From an uncultured Coriobacteriaceae bacterium (GTDB lineage Bacteria; Actinomycetota; Coriobacteriia; Coriobacteriales; Coriobacteriaceae), in assembly GCA_944320725.1 (NCBI GenBank), contig CALUIM010000001.1, positions 1 through 64,000 on the forward strand: a DNA stretch of 64,000 nucleotides. The letters are read 5' to 3'. The position numbers and the translations under genes are program-made. Shown here one piece after another: positions 17,523 to 26,460 of this stretch. How positions within the stretch are numbered: position 1 is the stretch's first letter; the number at the start of each line of letters is the position of its first letter. The notes beneath the pieces were generated by a model. It was given only the letters and a program-made list of their open reading frames with translations. It made no database searches and was not told the DNA's origin.

Positions 17523-18527
17523 CTAGTGTTCGCCACTCAGGCGAACCATGACCTTACCCTTCCGTGCATGTTCTTGCGTCTTGAGCTCCCCTCCCATCTC
17601 CTCGAGCGTAAGTTCTGCGCTGATGATCTTTTTGGTATCAAGCCGTCCGCTCGCGAGGATGTTGATTGCGCGCGCGGTGGTTTGCGGATTGAGATACGAG
17701 GTGTAAATCGACAGCTCTTTGGTATACGCCTCGAACTGATTGAACGAGATGGGCTGCTCGGGGTCGCCGAGGCCAAAGAGCAGCACCTTGGCGTTCTTGC
17801 CAGCAATATGAATTGCCTGCTCCATGGTTGCCTTGAGGCCGATGCACTCGATCACGTAGTCGGCATTCACGGTGGCGCACACGTCTTCAATCTCGGCATC
17901 CGTCACCGCCATATCGGCACCCAGCTCGAGGGCAATCTGGCGCTTGCCCTCCTCGCGCTCGACAACGATAACCTTGCCCGGCCCCGTCATCATGATGAGC
18001 TGCAACATGAGCGAGCCAATGGCGCCCATGCCGTACATCACCACGGTTTTACCGCTCTCCATCTTGATGAGGTCCAGACCGTGAATCGCGCACGATAACG
18101 GCTCGGCAAATGCAGCATCCTCAAGGTCGAGATTGTCGGGGATGTGGTAGACGTTCTTCTGCGGTGGATAGACATAGTCCGCGAAGCCCTTGGCCACACC
18201 ATGGCGGTCGACGCAGAAGTTGGGCAGGCCCTGCTGGCACCAGATGCAGTCGCCGCAGCCAAAGCTGGGGTCACATGCCACGCGGTCGCCCGGCTTGAAG
18301 AAGGTGCACTCAGGGCCCACGGCCTCGACGACGCCCGAGCACTCATGCCCCAAAATGATGGGCGGGATCACCACACTCGCGCCGTTTTTACCCTGGAACT
18401 TATGGATGTCCGTACCGCACAAGCCGCACCACGCAACGCGAATCTTGACCTCGCTGCCCACCGGCTCGCGATCCGGCACCTCACGCACCTCATAGGTATA
18501 GTCTCCTGTGTAGAAGCCAGCCCTCAT
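17523..18527 (-). CDS. Zinc-dependent medium-chain polyol/alcohol dehydrogenase
   Basis: 334 residues. Catalytic zinc region CGLCGTDIHKFQ and GHECSG; structural zinc lobe with cysteines in FGCGDCIWCQQGLPNFC; AEPLSCAIHG; cofactor loop GMGAIGSLMLQ. It resembles sorbitol, butanediol or threonine dehydrogenases. As the first structural gene of the PTS operon it most likely oxidises or reduces the imported sugar alcohol or its phosphate. The second ATG (18527) is chosen; the ATG at 18539 lies too close to the GAAGGG site. Confidence 0.87.
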   Translation of the reverse strand: MRAGFYTGDYTYEVREVPDREPVGSEVKIRVAWCGLCGTDIHKFQGKNGASVVIPPIILGHECSGVVEAVGPECTFFKPGDRVACDPSFGCGDCIWCQQGLPNFCVDRHGVAKGFADYVYPPQKNVYHIPDNLDLEDAAFAEPLSCAIHGLDLIKMESGKTVVMYGMGAIGSLMLQLIMMTGPGKVIVVEREEGKRQIALELGADMAVTDAEIEDVCATVNADYVIECIGLKATMEQAIHIAGKNAKVLLFGLGDPEQPISFNQFEAYTKELSIYTSYLNPQTTARAINILASGRLDTKKIISAELTLEEMGGELKTQEHARKGKVMVRLSGEH

Positions 18528-18682
18528 GTCAGCGCACATCCCTTCGAATCGTTAGCGACAACACGTGGTACAACGCACACGCAGTACATGGCAGCAGAGC
18601 CGGTATGTGCCCTCTAGCTACGCATTCGTGTACGTTTTATTGATTTCAGAATATACGTATGTTTGGGCTTAGCAACAACGTG

Positions 18683-18757
18683 CAACTGGTATTACCGCCT
18701 GTAGCGCAAAATGCCTGCGTACAGGATGTTATAACGTTATGTTGTAACAACTGGTAT
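18683..18757. promoter_or_regulatory. Putative GntR operator sites ahead of the PTS operon
   Basis: The 10-mer CAACTGGTAT occurs at 18683-18692 and 18748-18757. The first continues into TGGTATTACC, close to the TGGT-N3-ACCA pattern of GntR-family operators; between them lies the palindrome GTTATAAC (18728-18735). Location between the regulator and the operon it precedes fits autoregulation and operon control. Confidence 0.45.
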
Positions 18758-18768
18758 GAATGGAGTCT

Positions 18769-19509
18769 CTAGCGGTCGAGCTCGATCTCCATGCGGTAAT
18801 AGTCCGGCCGATAGAACGAGTCCACGAACTCGCGCGGCTCATCATGCTGGTCGTACGAGATGCGCGTGACATGAATGAGCGCCGATCCTTCGGGCACGCC
18901 GAGAAACTTCGCATGGGCCACGGTGGCGCACGATGCCGAAATGGTCTGGTTGGCGCGCTTCCACACCACGCCGCATTCGTTGTTTACATAGGAGCGCAGC
19001 GATTCCCGGCTGAAATCACGCACGATCGCCTCGGGAAACCGCTCGTTCTCGTAGTAGTTGAACTCGATGAACGCCGGCTCGGAGTCGAGCAGATGCAGCC
19101 GGCACAGGCGATACAGGCTTGTCCCCTCGTCTACCTGAAGCTGCTTGGCAAGCGATCTGCCTGCGGGGATGATGCTGGCATCGACCTGCACCTTGCTGGG
19201 CAGGGCGCCTTGGCGCATGCAGAAGCACTCATAGTTGCGCACATGCTGCAGCGAGGTATCGGGCACGTTCGAAATGACCACCGAGCCAAACCCGCGGCGC
19301 TTTTCGATTAAACCGTTTGCCGCAAGCATCTCCATGGCACGCCGCGCCGTGATGCGCGACACGTCGTAGCGTTTCATAAGCTCCGTCTCAGAAGGGATGC
19401 GGTCGCCCACCTTGTAGACATGGCTGATGATGTCCTGGAACACAATGTCATACAGCTGAGAATACAGATTCTCTCGAGCGTTCAATGTCACTGCGCGGCG
19501 CTCCGCCAT
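18769..19509 (-). CDS. GntR-family (HutC/UTRA) regulator of the PTS operon
   Basis: 246 residues. N-terminal winged helix (QLYDIVFQDIISHVYKVGDRIPSETELMKRYDVSRITARRAMEML read in parts, GLIEKRRGFGSVV), then a UTRA effector domain (EGTSLYRLCRL, EPAFIEFNYY, PEGSALIHVTRISYD). Start 19509 has AGGGAGGGTGAG. It directly precedes the sugar operon on the same strand, so it is the likely repressor responding to a sugar phosphate. Confidence 0.9.
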   Translation of the reverse strand: MAERRAVTLNARENLYSQLYDIVFQDIISHVYKVGDRIPSETELMKRYDVSRITARRAMEMLAANGLIEKRRGFGSVVISNVPDTSLQHVRNYECFCMRQGALPSKVQVDASIIPAGRSLAKQLQVDEGTSLYRLCRLHLLDSEPAFIEFNYYENERFPEAIVRDFSRESLRSYVNNECGVVWKRANQTISASCATVAHAKFLGVPEGSALIHVTRISYDQHDEPREFVDSFYRPDYYRMEIELDR

Positions 19510-19665
19510 CTCACCCTCCCTAACGCGAACCTGATGCATGAAAAAGATGAACAGTTATCATACACCCGGTTTGCAAAGGCGCTATAAGTGCGTGTTTTAT
19601 TTTTCGGTCGATAAGCAAGCTTTAAGCGCTGTACGCACCAGCGGCACGAATGGTTAAAGCGCCCG

Positions 19666-20484
19666 TTAAATCAGCCCGAAGTGGCGACAGGCAGTGGCGA
19701 CACCGTCGTCCTGCACCGAATCGGTGATGTAGGCCGAGGCCTCTTTGATACTCTCGAGCGCGTTGCCCATGGCCACGGGCGTCTCGACCACTTGGAGCAT
19801 GGGCAGATCGTTTTCGGAGTCGCCGAACGCGTAGGTGTCCTCGACACCGTGGCCCAAAATCTCAAGTGCCTGGCGCACGCCCCAGCCCTTGTCGATGCCC
19901 TTCTGGCCGTATTCGCCATAGCCAATGCCCAGATCGAAGCGCGTGTAATGCTCAAGGCAGAAGTCATCCACCTGTTTGAGGGCCTCAAGCTGGCTCGATT
20001 CATACGAGAACTTGTTGAAACGCAGGTTCGAAAGCTCACGCATCTGCGAGAAATTGCGCGCGACGGGGATGTCGGTATTTCCGGGATAGTTGCCGCCGCC
20101 CGGCACGAGCGTCACGCACCCTTCCGTTCCCTCGAAGATGACCGAGGCGCCCACCTCGGCCAGACGGTCGACCGTCCCCTCGAGCACGTCGAGCGGAATC
20201 ACGCGCTCCTTGACCACGCGCCCGTCAACCGAGACGCACGAGCCGGCACCGGTGATAAGGCCAGCGGGTTCAAGGTCGAGCAGCGATTGCGATACCAAGC
20301 ACAGCGGCCTGCCCGTGCAAATGAACGTCTTATGCCCGTTGTCGCGCAGCGCAAGGAAGGCGTCGCGCACCGCAGGCGTAGGATGCGCCTTGGCAACAAC
20401 CTCGAGCGCGTCCATCGCCGGCGGATGGTAGATGATCGTACCGTCGACGTCGAAGAACAGCACCGCGTACGCTGCAGCCTGCAT
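19666..20484 (-). CDS. HAD-superfamily (Cof-type) sugar phosphatase
   Basis: 272 residues. Motif I FFDVDGTI with nucleophile and acid/base aspartates, motif II CTGRP, and motif IV GDSENDLPML with a Cof-type C2 cap between. Such enzymes dephosphorylate sugar phosphates or cofactors; the substrate is not predictable. Divergently oriented from the rlmKL-like gene. Confidence 0.88.
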   Translation of the reverse strand: MQAAAYAVLFFDVDGTIIYHPPAMDALEVVAKAHPTPAVRDAFLALRDNGHKTFICTGRPLCLVSQSLLDLEPAGLITGAGSCVSVDGRVVKERVIPLDVLEGTVDRLAEVGASVIFEGTEGCVTLVPGGGNYPGNTDIPVARNFSQMRELSNLRFNKFSYESSQLEALKQVDDFCLEHYTRFDLGIGYGEYGQKGIDKGWGVRQALEILGHGVEDTYAFGDSENDLPMLQVVETPVAMGNALESIKEASAYITDSVQDDGVATACRHFGLI

Positions 20485-20607
20485 GGTTGGCTCCTAGCAC
20501 TCGAGAGGGGTTGGGCACATACGATGCGCGCCCGGCGAACTGCGGGCGCATCTCGTATTTCATCATATAATGATGCGCATCGCCACATGACCTACGAAAG
20601 CGCTGCC

Positions 20608-22803
20608 ATGGAATTCTACGCAACCTGTCCAACTGGGTTTGAAACCCAGCTCGCCCGTGAGCTGCGGAGTCTTGATATCCCGCGCGTACGCCCGCTCAAG
20701 GGGCGCGTTGCGTTTGAGGGCGAGGCGCGCAATGCCTATCGGGCGTGTTTGTGGTCGCGCCTTGCAAGTCGCGTACTCGTGGTGCTCGGCCGCTTTTCAT
20801 GCCACGATGCAGACGAGCTCTACGAGGGAACATATCGTCTGCCGTGGGAGGACATCGTACGGTTGCGCGCCACGATTGCGGTGAACGTCTCGGGCGCGAC
20901 ACCCCAGCTTAAAAATACGCACTACAGCGCGCTGTGCGTCAAAGATGCCATCGTCGACCGCATGATCGACGAGACAGGACGCCGCCCCGATGTGGATACC
21001 AAGCACCCCGACGCACGCATCGCCGTCTCGATTCAGCGCGACCGCGCGAGCGTGAGCCTCGACCTCTCGGGCGAGCCGCTGTTCAAGCGCGGTGCAGCCG
21101 CTCGGCGCGATGCCGGTGACCTGCGCCCCGACTATGCCGCCCTGGTCCTCGCCGCCGCGTCATGGCCGGAACTCTGTCGCACGTCCACGCACCCCGTGTT
21201 GGCCGACGTCTCGCCGCAGACGGGCGTGCTTGGCCGCGAAGCCCATGACGAGTTGCACCGCCGTGCACCCGGCCTCGACCGCTCGCACTGGGGCTTTGAG
21301 GGCTGGGCGCAGCATGACGCCGGCGCCTGGATTGCCGAGCGCGAGGCTGCGCGCGAGCGGGCGCAGCGCCATCGCGATGCCTCCGGGCACATCCTCGCTC
21401 TAGGCGAGCACGGCACGAGCAGCAACGAGGACGCAGCGCTTGCCCACGCAAACGCGTGCGCCATCGTGGGCAACCTGCTCCCGCTCTCTACAAGCCGCCT
21501 ACCCCTTACACTGAACCTCATCACGCAGCTGTGCGCCGCGCCCGGATTCAAGGATGCCCCCATTGCCCTCCTGAGCACCGGCGGCGCTGCACCCTGCGCG
21601 CTCCCCGGGCGGCCACGGCCTGCAACCACCGCCGTGCGCCCCGGCAATGAGGAGGCGACGCTCGCGATCTATGTGCCCGCCGACACGCTTACCGACCAGG
21701 CAAACGATGCTCATGCCACCTCACCTGCCCTCCAAGCGTCCACAACCGTAGATGTTGGCAGCGGCAAACCGGTTCCGGTGCTCGTGCCCGCCTCCGAGCA
21801 GTTTGCCCACCGCCTCCAGAAAGTGGCGCGCCTGCGCCGCCGCTGGGCGAAGCGCGAAGGTGTTAGCTGCTATCGCGTCTACGATGCCGACCTCCCCGAC
21901 TACGCCGTTGCCATCGACCTGTTTGTTGGCGCACCCGAGACGCCGGGCCGCTGGCTCCAGATTGCCGAATATGCCGCGCCCAAAACCATCGACCCCGCAC
22001 TCGCCCAAGCCCGTATGCTCGACATCCTCTCGCTTGCCCCACGCATTCTGGATGTCGATCCCGCTTGCGCGCACGCCAAAACACGCATGCGCTCGCGCGG
22101 CGGATCGCAATATGCAAAGAAATCCACCGCGAGCGTGCGCGAGGGCGGAACGGGCTCTGCCGTCGCAACCGGCGGCCTCCCCCACATCAACGAGGGCGGG
22201 CTCACCTTCATCGTGAACTTCGACGATTACCTCGATTGCGGCATCTTCCTCGATCATCGCGTCACCCGCTCGCTGGTGCGCGAGCACATGCATGGCAAGC
22301 AGCGCTTCCTCAACCTCTTCGCCTATACGGGAACGGCAACCTGCTATGCCGCCGACGGCGGGGCGCAGCACACCACGACCGTCGACCTTTCGAACACCTA
22401 TCTCGATTGGGCGCGACGCAACATGCAGCTCAACGGCTTCACGGGCCGCAACCACACCTTCGAGCGTGCCGATGTTCTCTCCTGGATTCGCGAGCAGGGG
22501 CGCAGCACACGGCGCTGGGACCTGATCTTCTGCGATCCGCCCACGTTTTCCAACTCAACCAAGATGGGGCAGCGAACCTTCGACGTGCAGCGCGACCATG
22601 TTGAGCTGCTTTGCGGCGTAGCCAAGTTGCTTGCCGCAGGTGGCGAGGCGATTTTCTCGTGCAATCTACGCTCGTTTAAGCCCGACGTTGACGCGCTTGC
22701 ATGCGCCGGTATTGCCATTGAGGACATCACCGCCGCGACCATCCCAGAGGACTACGCGAGAAACAAGCGCATCCACTGCTGCTACATCGTACGCAACGCC
22801 TAA
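20608..22803 (+). CDS. rlmKL: RlmKL-like 23S rRNA methyltransferase with degenerate first domain
   Basis: 731 residues in RlmKL layout. Residues about 1-155 hold the ferredoxin-like/THUMP RNA-binding part (ATCPTGFETQLARELR, KGRVAFEG). Residues about 160-395 match the RlmL (m2G2445) domain in outline (WGFEGWAQHDAGAW), but the SAM motif DPMCGSGT is replaced by DVSPQTGV (D200) and NPPYGER by NLLPLST (N289). The C-terminal RlmK (m7G2069) domain is intact: CYRVYDADLPDY, FLDHR, NLFAYTGTATCYAA (N569) and CDPPTFSNS (D643). Start ATG 20608 follows GAAAG; 20587 is an alternative. Probably only the RlmK activity remains. Confidence 0.85.
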   Translation: MEFYATCPTGFETQLARELRSLDIPRVRPLKGRVAFEGEARNAYRACLWSRLASRVLVVLGRFSCHDADELYEGTYRLPWEDIVRLRATIAVNVSGATPQLKNTHYSALCVKDAIVDRMIDETGRRPDVDTKHPDARIAVSIQRDRASVSLDLSGEPLFKRGAAARRDAGDLRPDYAALVLAAASWPELCRTSTHPVLADVSPQTGVLGREAHDELHRRAPGLDRSHWGFEGWAQHDAGAWIAEREAARERAQRHRDASGHILALGEHGTSSNEDAALAHANACAIVGNLLPLSTSRLPLTLNLITQLCAAPGFKDAPIALLSTGGAAPCALPGRPRPATTAVRPGNEEATLAIYVPADTLTDQANDAHATSPALQASTTVDVGSGKPVPVLVPASEQFAHRLQKVARLRRRWAKREGVSCYRVYDADLPDYAVAIDLFVGAPETPGRWLQIAEYAAPKTIDPALAQARMLDILSLAPRILDVDPACAHAKTRMRSRGGSQYAKKSTASVREGGTGSAVATGGLPHINEGGLTFIVNFDDYLDCGIFLDHRVTRSLVREHMHGKQRFLNLFAYTGTATCYAADGGAQHTTTVDLSNTYLDWARRNMQLNGFTGRNHTFERADVLSWIREQGRSTRRWDLIFCDPPTFSNSTKMGQRTFDVQRDHVELLCGVAKLLAAGGEAIFSCNLRSFKPDVDALACAGIAIEDITAATIPEDYARNKRIHCCYIVRNA

Positions 22804-22816
22804 GCTGAACGGTTCG

Positions 22817-22844
22817 TTGCACATACCCGCACATAGCGTATAAG
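22817..22844 (+). promoter_or_regulatory. Candidate kup promoter
   Basis: TTGCAC (22817-22822) and TATAAG (22839-22844) with 16-base spacing, about 80 bases ahead of kup. A perfect TATAAT also occurs at 22857-22862 but without a -35. Confidence 0.45.
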
Positions 22845-22922
22845 GTGCGCAATCGCTATAATATCCAGCACGCTGCCGCATAGGGCGGCGGCGCGATCCC
22901 CTGAACGAGGAGAAGGCAACAC

Positions 22923-25082
22923 ATGTCCGAACAATCAGATATCGAGAGCTCGAACGAGCGGCCCCAGGCTGAACCAAGCCAGACCGCAATGTTCAAGGCA
23001 CTCGGAGCCGTGAAGGCCGAGAGCCTCAAGGGCGAGCGCCCGGCGAACCGCCCCAAGACGGTTCCCGGCGCAGAGCACCCCGACGCCCACACCATTCCCA
23101 TCAGCATTGCTGCGATGCTCGTAACGATTGGCGTGGTGTATGGCGACATCGGCACCTCGCCCATGTACGTTACCAAGGCGCTGCTTTCGGGCCAGGGCGG
23201 CATCGGCGTGGTGAACGAGGAGTTCGTGCTTGGCGCGCTGTCGCTCGTCATCTGGACGGTCACGCTGCTCACCACCGTGAAGTACGTGCTCGTTTCGCTG
23301 AAGGCCGATAACCACGGCGAAGGCGGTATCTTCGCGCTCTACAGCATCGTGCGCCGCTATGGCAAATGGCTCATCATCCCCGCCATGCTCGGCGGCTCGG
23401 CGCTGCTCGCCGATGGCGTGCTCACCCCCGCCGTGACCATCACCACCGCCGTCGAAGGTTTGCGCACCATCCCTGAGATGCATGCGCTCATCGGCGACAA
23501 CCAGATGAACGTGGTGGCTATCACGTTGGTCATCGTTTGCATCCTGTTCGCCGTTCAGCGCGCGGGCACCTCGAAGATCGGCCGTGCCTTCGGTCCGGTC
23601 ATGACGTTCTGGTTCCTGTTTTTGGCTGGCGCCGGCCTCATTTCGCTGGTGCTCGCGCCGCAGGTCCTGCTCGCCCTGAACCCGCTCTACGGCATCCAGT
23701 TCCTGTTCTCGGCGCACAACCACGCCGGCATCATGATTCTGGGCAGCTGTTTTCTGGCTACAACCGGTGCCGAGGCCCTCTACTCCGACATGGGCCATGT
23801 GGGCCGCGGCAACATCTACGCAACCTGGCCGTTCGTCAAGGTCTGCCTGATTCTCAACTACCTGGGTCAGGGCGCTTGGCTGCTCGCCAACGCCGGCAAC
23901 CCCGATCTCATGGGCGTCGCCGACCTCAACCCGTTCTTCCAGATGCTGCCCGCCATGGTGCGCCCCTTCGGCGTCATCCTCTCTACACTCGCGGCCATCA
24001 TCGCTTCGCAGGCGCTCATCACCGGTGCGTTCTCGTTGGTATCCGAGGCGAGCCGCCTCGATCTGATGCCGCACATGCAGGTCTTCTATCCCGCCGAGAC
24101 CAAGGGTCAGCTCTACATCCCCATGGTCAACAAGGTCATGTGGATCGGCTGCATCGTCGTTGTACTGCTGTTCCAGTCCTCGGCGCATATGGAGGCGGCA
24201 TACGGTCTGGCCATCACGATCACCATGCTCTGCACCACGGTGCTTCTGTTCATCTACCTGCATCGTGTGCGCAAGGTCAAACTGTTCCCGTGGATCTTCC
24301 TGGTGTTCTTCTTCGCGCTCGAGGGCTTCTTCTTCGGCTCCTCGCTCACGAAGTTCTTCCACGGCGGCTACTTCACCATCCTGCTCGCCGCGCTCATCAT
24401 GATCATCATGCTGTGCTGGTACTCCGGCACCTCGGTGGAGCGTCGTCAGGCAACGCTTTTGCCGCTGCGCAACTATCTCAAGCAACTTGAGCGCCTGCGC
24501 GACGACACCACGTACGACCTTGTGAGCGACAACATTGTCTACCTCACCAACGACACCAACACCGATTACCTCGATCGAGACATCCTCTACTCGATTCTCG
24601 ACAAGCACCCCAAGCGCGCCAAGGCATGGTGGTTCATCAACGTCGAGGTCATGGATGATCCGCGCACGTTCGCCTATTCGGTTGAGAACTTTGGCACCGA
24701 CTACGTGTTCCGTGTGCACCTGTTCTTGGGCTACAAGGTCAACCAGCGCGTAAACGCCTATCTGCGCCAGATCGTGAGCGATCTCTCCGCCTCGGGCGAG
24801 CTGCCGGCCCAGCCGCACGATTACTCCGTGTACAAGCGCCCCGGTCCCATCGGCTCGTTCCGCTTCTACATGCTGCGCAAGACGCTCGCCCCCGAGTCCG
24901 ACGTTGATAGCCGCGAGCGCACCGCCATCGCGCTCAAGTACACGATCCGTCGCTACGCAGGCGATCCGGCTCGCTGGTACGGCCTGGAGAACTCGAGCGT
25001 GTACTACGAGTACGTGCCCATGTTCACCAAATTCAAGAGCGTGAACAAGCTGCATCGCATCGCACCGGACGAGCGTCCGTAG
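22923..25082 (+). CDS. kup: Kup-family potassium uptake protein
   Basis: 719 residues. After a ~50-residue hydrophilic N-terminus the family signature IGVVYGDIGTSPMY opens a block of about twelve membrane helices (to ~residue 500), including DNHGEGGIFALYS, GGSALLADGVLTPAVTI and ATTGAEALYSDMGHVG. A soluble C-terminal domain of ~200 residues follows. Kup imports K+ with protons. Start 22923 has GAGGAGAAGG. A strong terminator follows. Confidence 0.95.
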   Translation: MSEQSDIESSNERPQAEPSQTAMFKALGAVKAESLKGERPANRPKTVPGAEHPDAHTIPISIAAMLVTIGVVYGDIGTSPMYVTKALLSGQGGIGVVNEEFVLGALSLVIWTVTLLTTVKYVLVSLKADNHGEGGIFALYSIVRRYGKWLIIPAMLGGSALLADGVLTPAVTITTAVEGLRTIPEMHALIGDNQMNVVAITLVIVCILFAVQRAGTSKIGRAFGPVMTFWFLFLAGAGLISLVLAPQVLLALNPLYGIQFLFSAHNHAGIMILGSCFLATTGAEALYSDMGHVGRGNIYATWPFVKVCLILNYLGQGAWLLANAGNPDLMGVADLNPFFQMLPAMVRPFGVILSTLAAIIASQALITGAFSLVSEASRLDLMPHMQVFYPAETKGQLYIPMVNKVMWIGCIVVVLLFQSSAHMEAAYGLAITITMLCTTVLLFIYLHRVRKVKLFPWIFLVFFFALEGFFFGSSLTKFFHGGYFTILLAALIMIIMLCWYSGTSVERRQATLLPLRNYLKQLERLRDDTTYDLVSDNIVYLTNDTNTDYLDRDILYSILDKHPKRAKAWWFINVEVMDDPRTFAYSVENFGTDYVFRVHLFLGYKVNQRVNAYLRQIVSDLSASGELPAQPHDYSVYKRPGPIGSFRFYMLRKTLAPESDVDSRERTAIALKYTIRRYAGDPARWYGLENSSVYYEYVPMFTKFKSVNKLHRIAPDERP

Positions 25083-25106
25083 CACGCCCTACATACGTTG
25101 CACCTC

Positions 25107-25142
25107 ACGGCGCCCCGAGCCCATCGCTCGGAGCGCCGTTTT
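25107..25142 (+). terminator. kup terminator
   Basis: Stem ACGGCGCCCCGAG / CTCGGAGCGCCGT with one mismatch around a short loop, ending in TTTT; 25 bases after the kup stop. Confidence 0.85.
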
Positions 25143-25461
25143 GCATCGTATTCAATTCTGACGGTCAAACGCACGGGTTTATGCAGTGCCAGCAGGCGCC
25201 TTTTCGTAGCACCCCGACCCTCGTGGTCAAATGATGGGACCTATGGGTGCTCGGGCGCGCGAGATATGCTAAAGAGACCCATATGGGTCTCTTTAGCATG
25301 CCGTTGCGTTCATGAAATAACGCAATTAGATATGAAATATAGAGCTATATGGCACAATGGCGGAGCATTGCAAATGCATACGCCGCACAACCGCCCATAG
25401 GTCTGCCGTCGTGACCATCAACCGCCTGATGCTACGAAATGCAGGCGGCAACAAGCTGGCT
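25143..25461. other. Intergenic region with structured AT-richer DNA
   Basis: Between convergent kup and the nitroreductase. Apart from the 34-bp palindrome it holds TTGCGTT/AACGCAA arms around an 8-base loop just to its right (near 25304-25325) and ATATAG-AG-CTATAT (around 25340). No convincing gene was seen. Confidence 0.6.
25266..25299. repeat. 34-bp perfect palindrome
   Basis: ATGCTAAAGAGACCC (25266-25280), ATAT, then its exact complement GGGTCTCTTTAGCAT (25285-25299). The AAAGAGACCC...GGGTCTCTTT layout could act as a bidirectional terminator between convergent genes, but kup already has one. Confidence 0.9.
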
Positions 25462-26322
25462 CTACCCCAGCAGCGGCCGTTCACCGGTCCAGTTCTTGAA
25501 CCACAGCTCCATCGAGCGGCCCATCTCGGCCATGAAGTCGCTCGTGTGCTTGCGCGTATAGATATCGCGCACGCGAGACCCCACATCGGTGGCATGCGGA
25601 CGGAACATCGCATCCATCTCGGCAACCTGCGCATCAAGCGTCGCTTTGTCCGCGCGCTGGTAACGCTCGCGCATCACCAAGTTGACGGTAGGATGCGGTG
25701 TCGCCGGGCGCTCACGCGCAGGCGTACCCAGCACCAGCAGCGAGAGCGGCATGGTATGCGCCGGCAGCCCGATAAACTCGGCAACTTCCTCGGCATGCTC
25801 GACGATGTCGCCGATGTAGCACGAGCCCAGGCCTGCGGCTTCCGCGGCAATCACCGCGGTCTGCGCCGCGATCACCGCATCCTGTGCCGCGATGGCAAAG
25901 TCCCCCAGATGGGGATGGCGGCGCACGCTCGTGGCCCCTCGCTCAAGATCTTCCTCGAAGCAACCAACATGTTCAAAAAGATCGATCCACTTGGCATAAT
26001 CGACCACGAACAACAGCGCCCAGGACGCTTGGGCAACAAAGGGCTGGTTATCCACCAGGACCATAAGACGATCGAGCGCAGCCTGCTCGCGTATATCGAT
26101 GATCGAATACATCATCATCGCGCCGGCGGAAGGCGCGCGACTTGCCGCATGGAGCACCGCCTCGCGCTGCGCCTCCGTTACCGGCAGCTCGTCGGCAAAG
26201 CGTCGCGTGGAGGAACGTTGCTCGATAAGGGCGAGTGTGGGGTCGCCGGCAAACGTCGCGGCAGTCTCTCTCTCGCCAACCTCGTGGCACGCTGCAGGCT
26301 CTTGCACGTTGTTCTCATTCAT
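25462..26322 (-). CDS. Nitroreductase-family flavoprotein
   Basis: 286 residues. FMN-binding start IEQRSSTRRFAD, then ASRAPSAGAMM, the GLGSCYIGDIVEH segment and VLGTPARERP are classic for NAD(P)H nitroreductases. The ~25-residue N-terminal extension and the longer C-terminal tail (helical, with TRKHTSDFMAEMGRSM) resemble larger clostridial-type members. Substrate is unknown. Start has a GGGGGG ribosome site; divergent from the LTA-synthase-like gene. Confidence 0.88.
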   Translation of the reverse strand: MNENNVQEPAACHEVGERETAATFAGDPTLALIEQRSSTRRFADELPVTEAQREAVLHAASRAPSAGAMMMYSIIDIREQAALDRLMVLVDNQPFVAQASWALLFVVDYAKWIDLFEHVGCFEEDLERGATSVRRHPHLGDFAIAAQDAVIAAQTAVIAAEAAGLGSCYIGDIVEHAEEVAEFIGLPAHTMPLSLLVLGTPARERPATPHPTVNLVMRERYQRADKATLDAQVAEMDAMFRPHATDVGSRVRDIYTRKHTSDFMAEMGRSMELWFKNWTGERPLLG

Positions 26323-26460
26323 GGTGCCCCCCTATCGAACATGCTGGCAATGCAAGCAAATCATATAGCCTTTTTCGGGATGCGCGCCGCGTCGACAGTA
26401 TCTTGACAGCGAACGGGTACGATAGAGCGCTGAACGTATACGCAACGGAGGATCGACCCC

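Noticed and set aside
19681-20607. Upstream extension of the rlmKL frame by about 309 codons
   Set aside because: It runs antisense through the HAD phosphatase; ribosome site and homology place the start at 20608.
22935-25085. A 716-codon open frame antisense to kup
   Set aside because: High GC3 genes leave the antisense frame open. The product is a low-complexity His/Glu/Asp/Arg-rich protein with no domain, and the plus strand encodes an unmistakable Kup.
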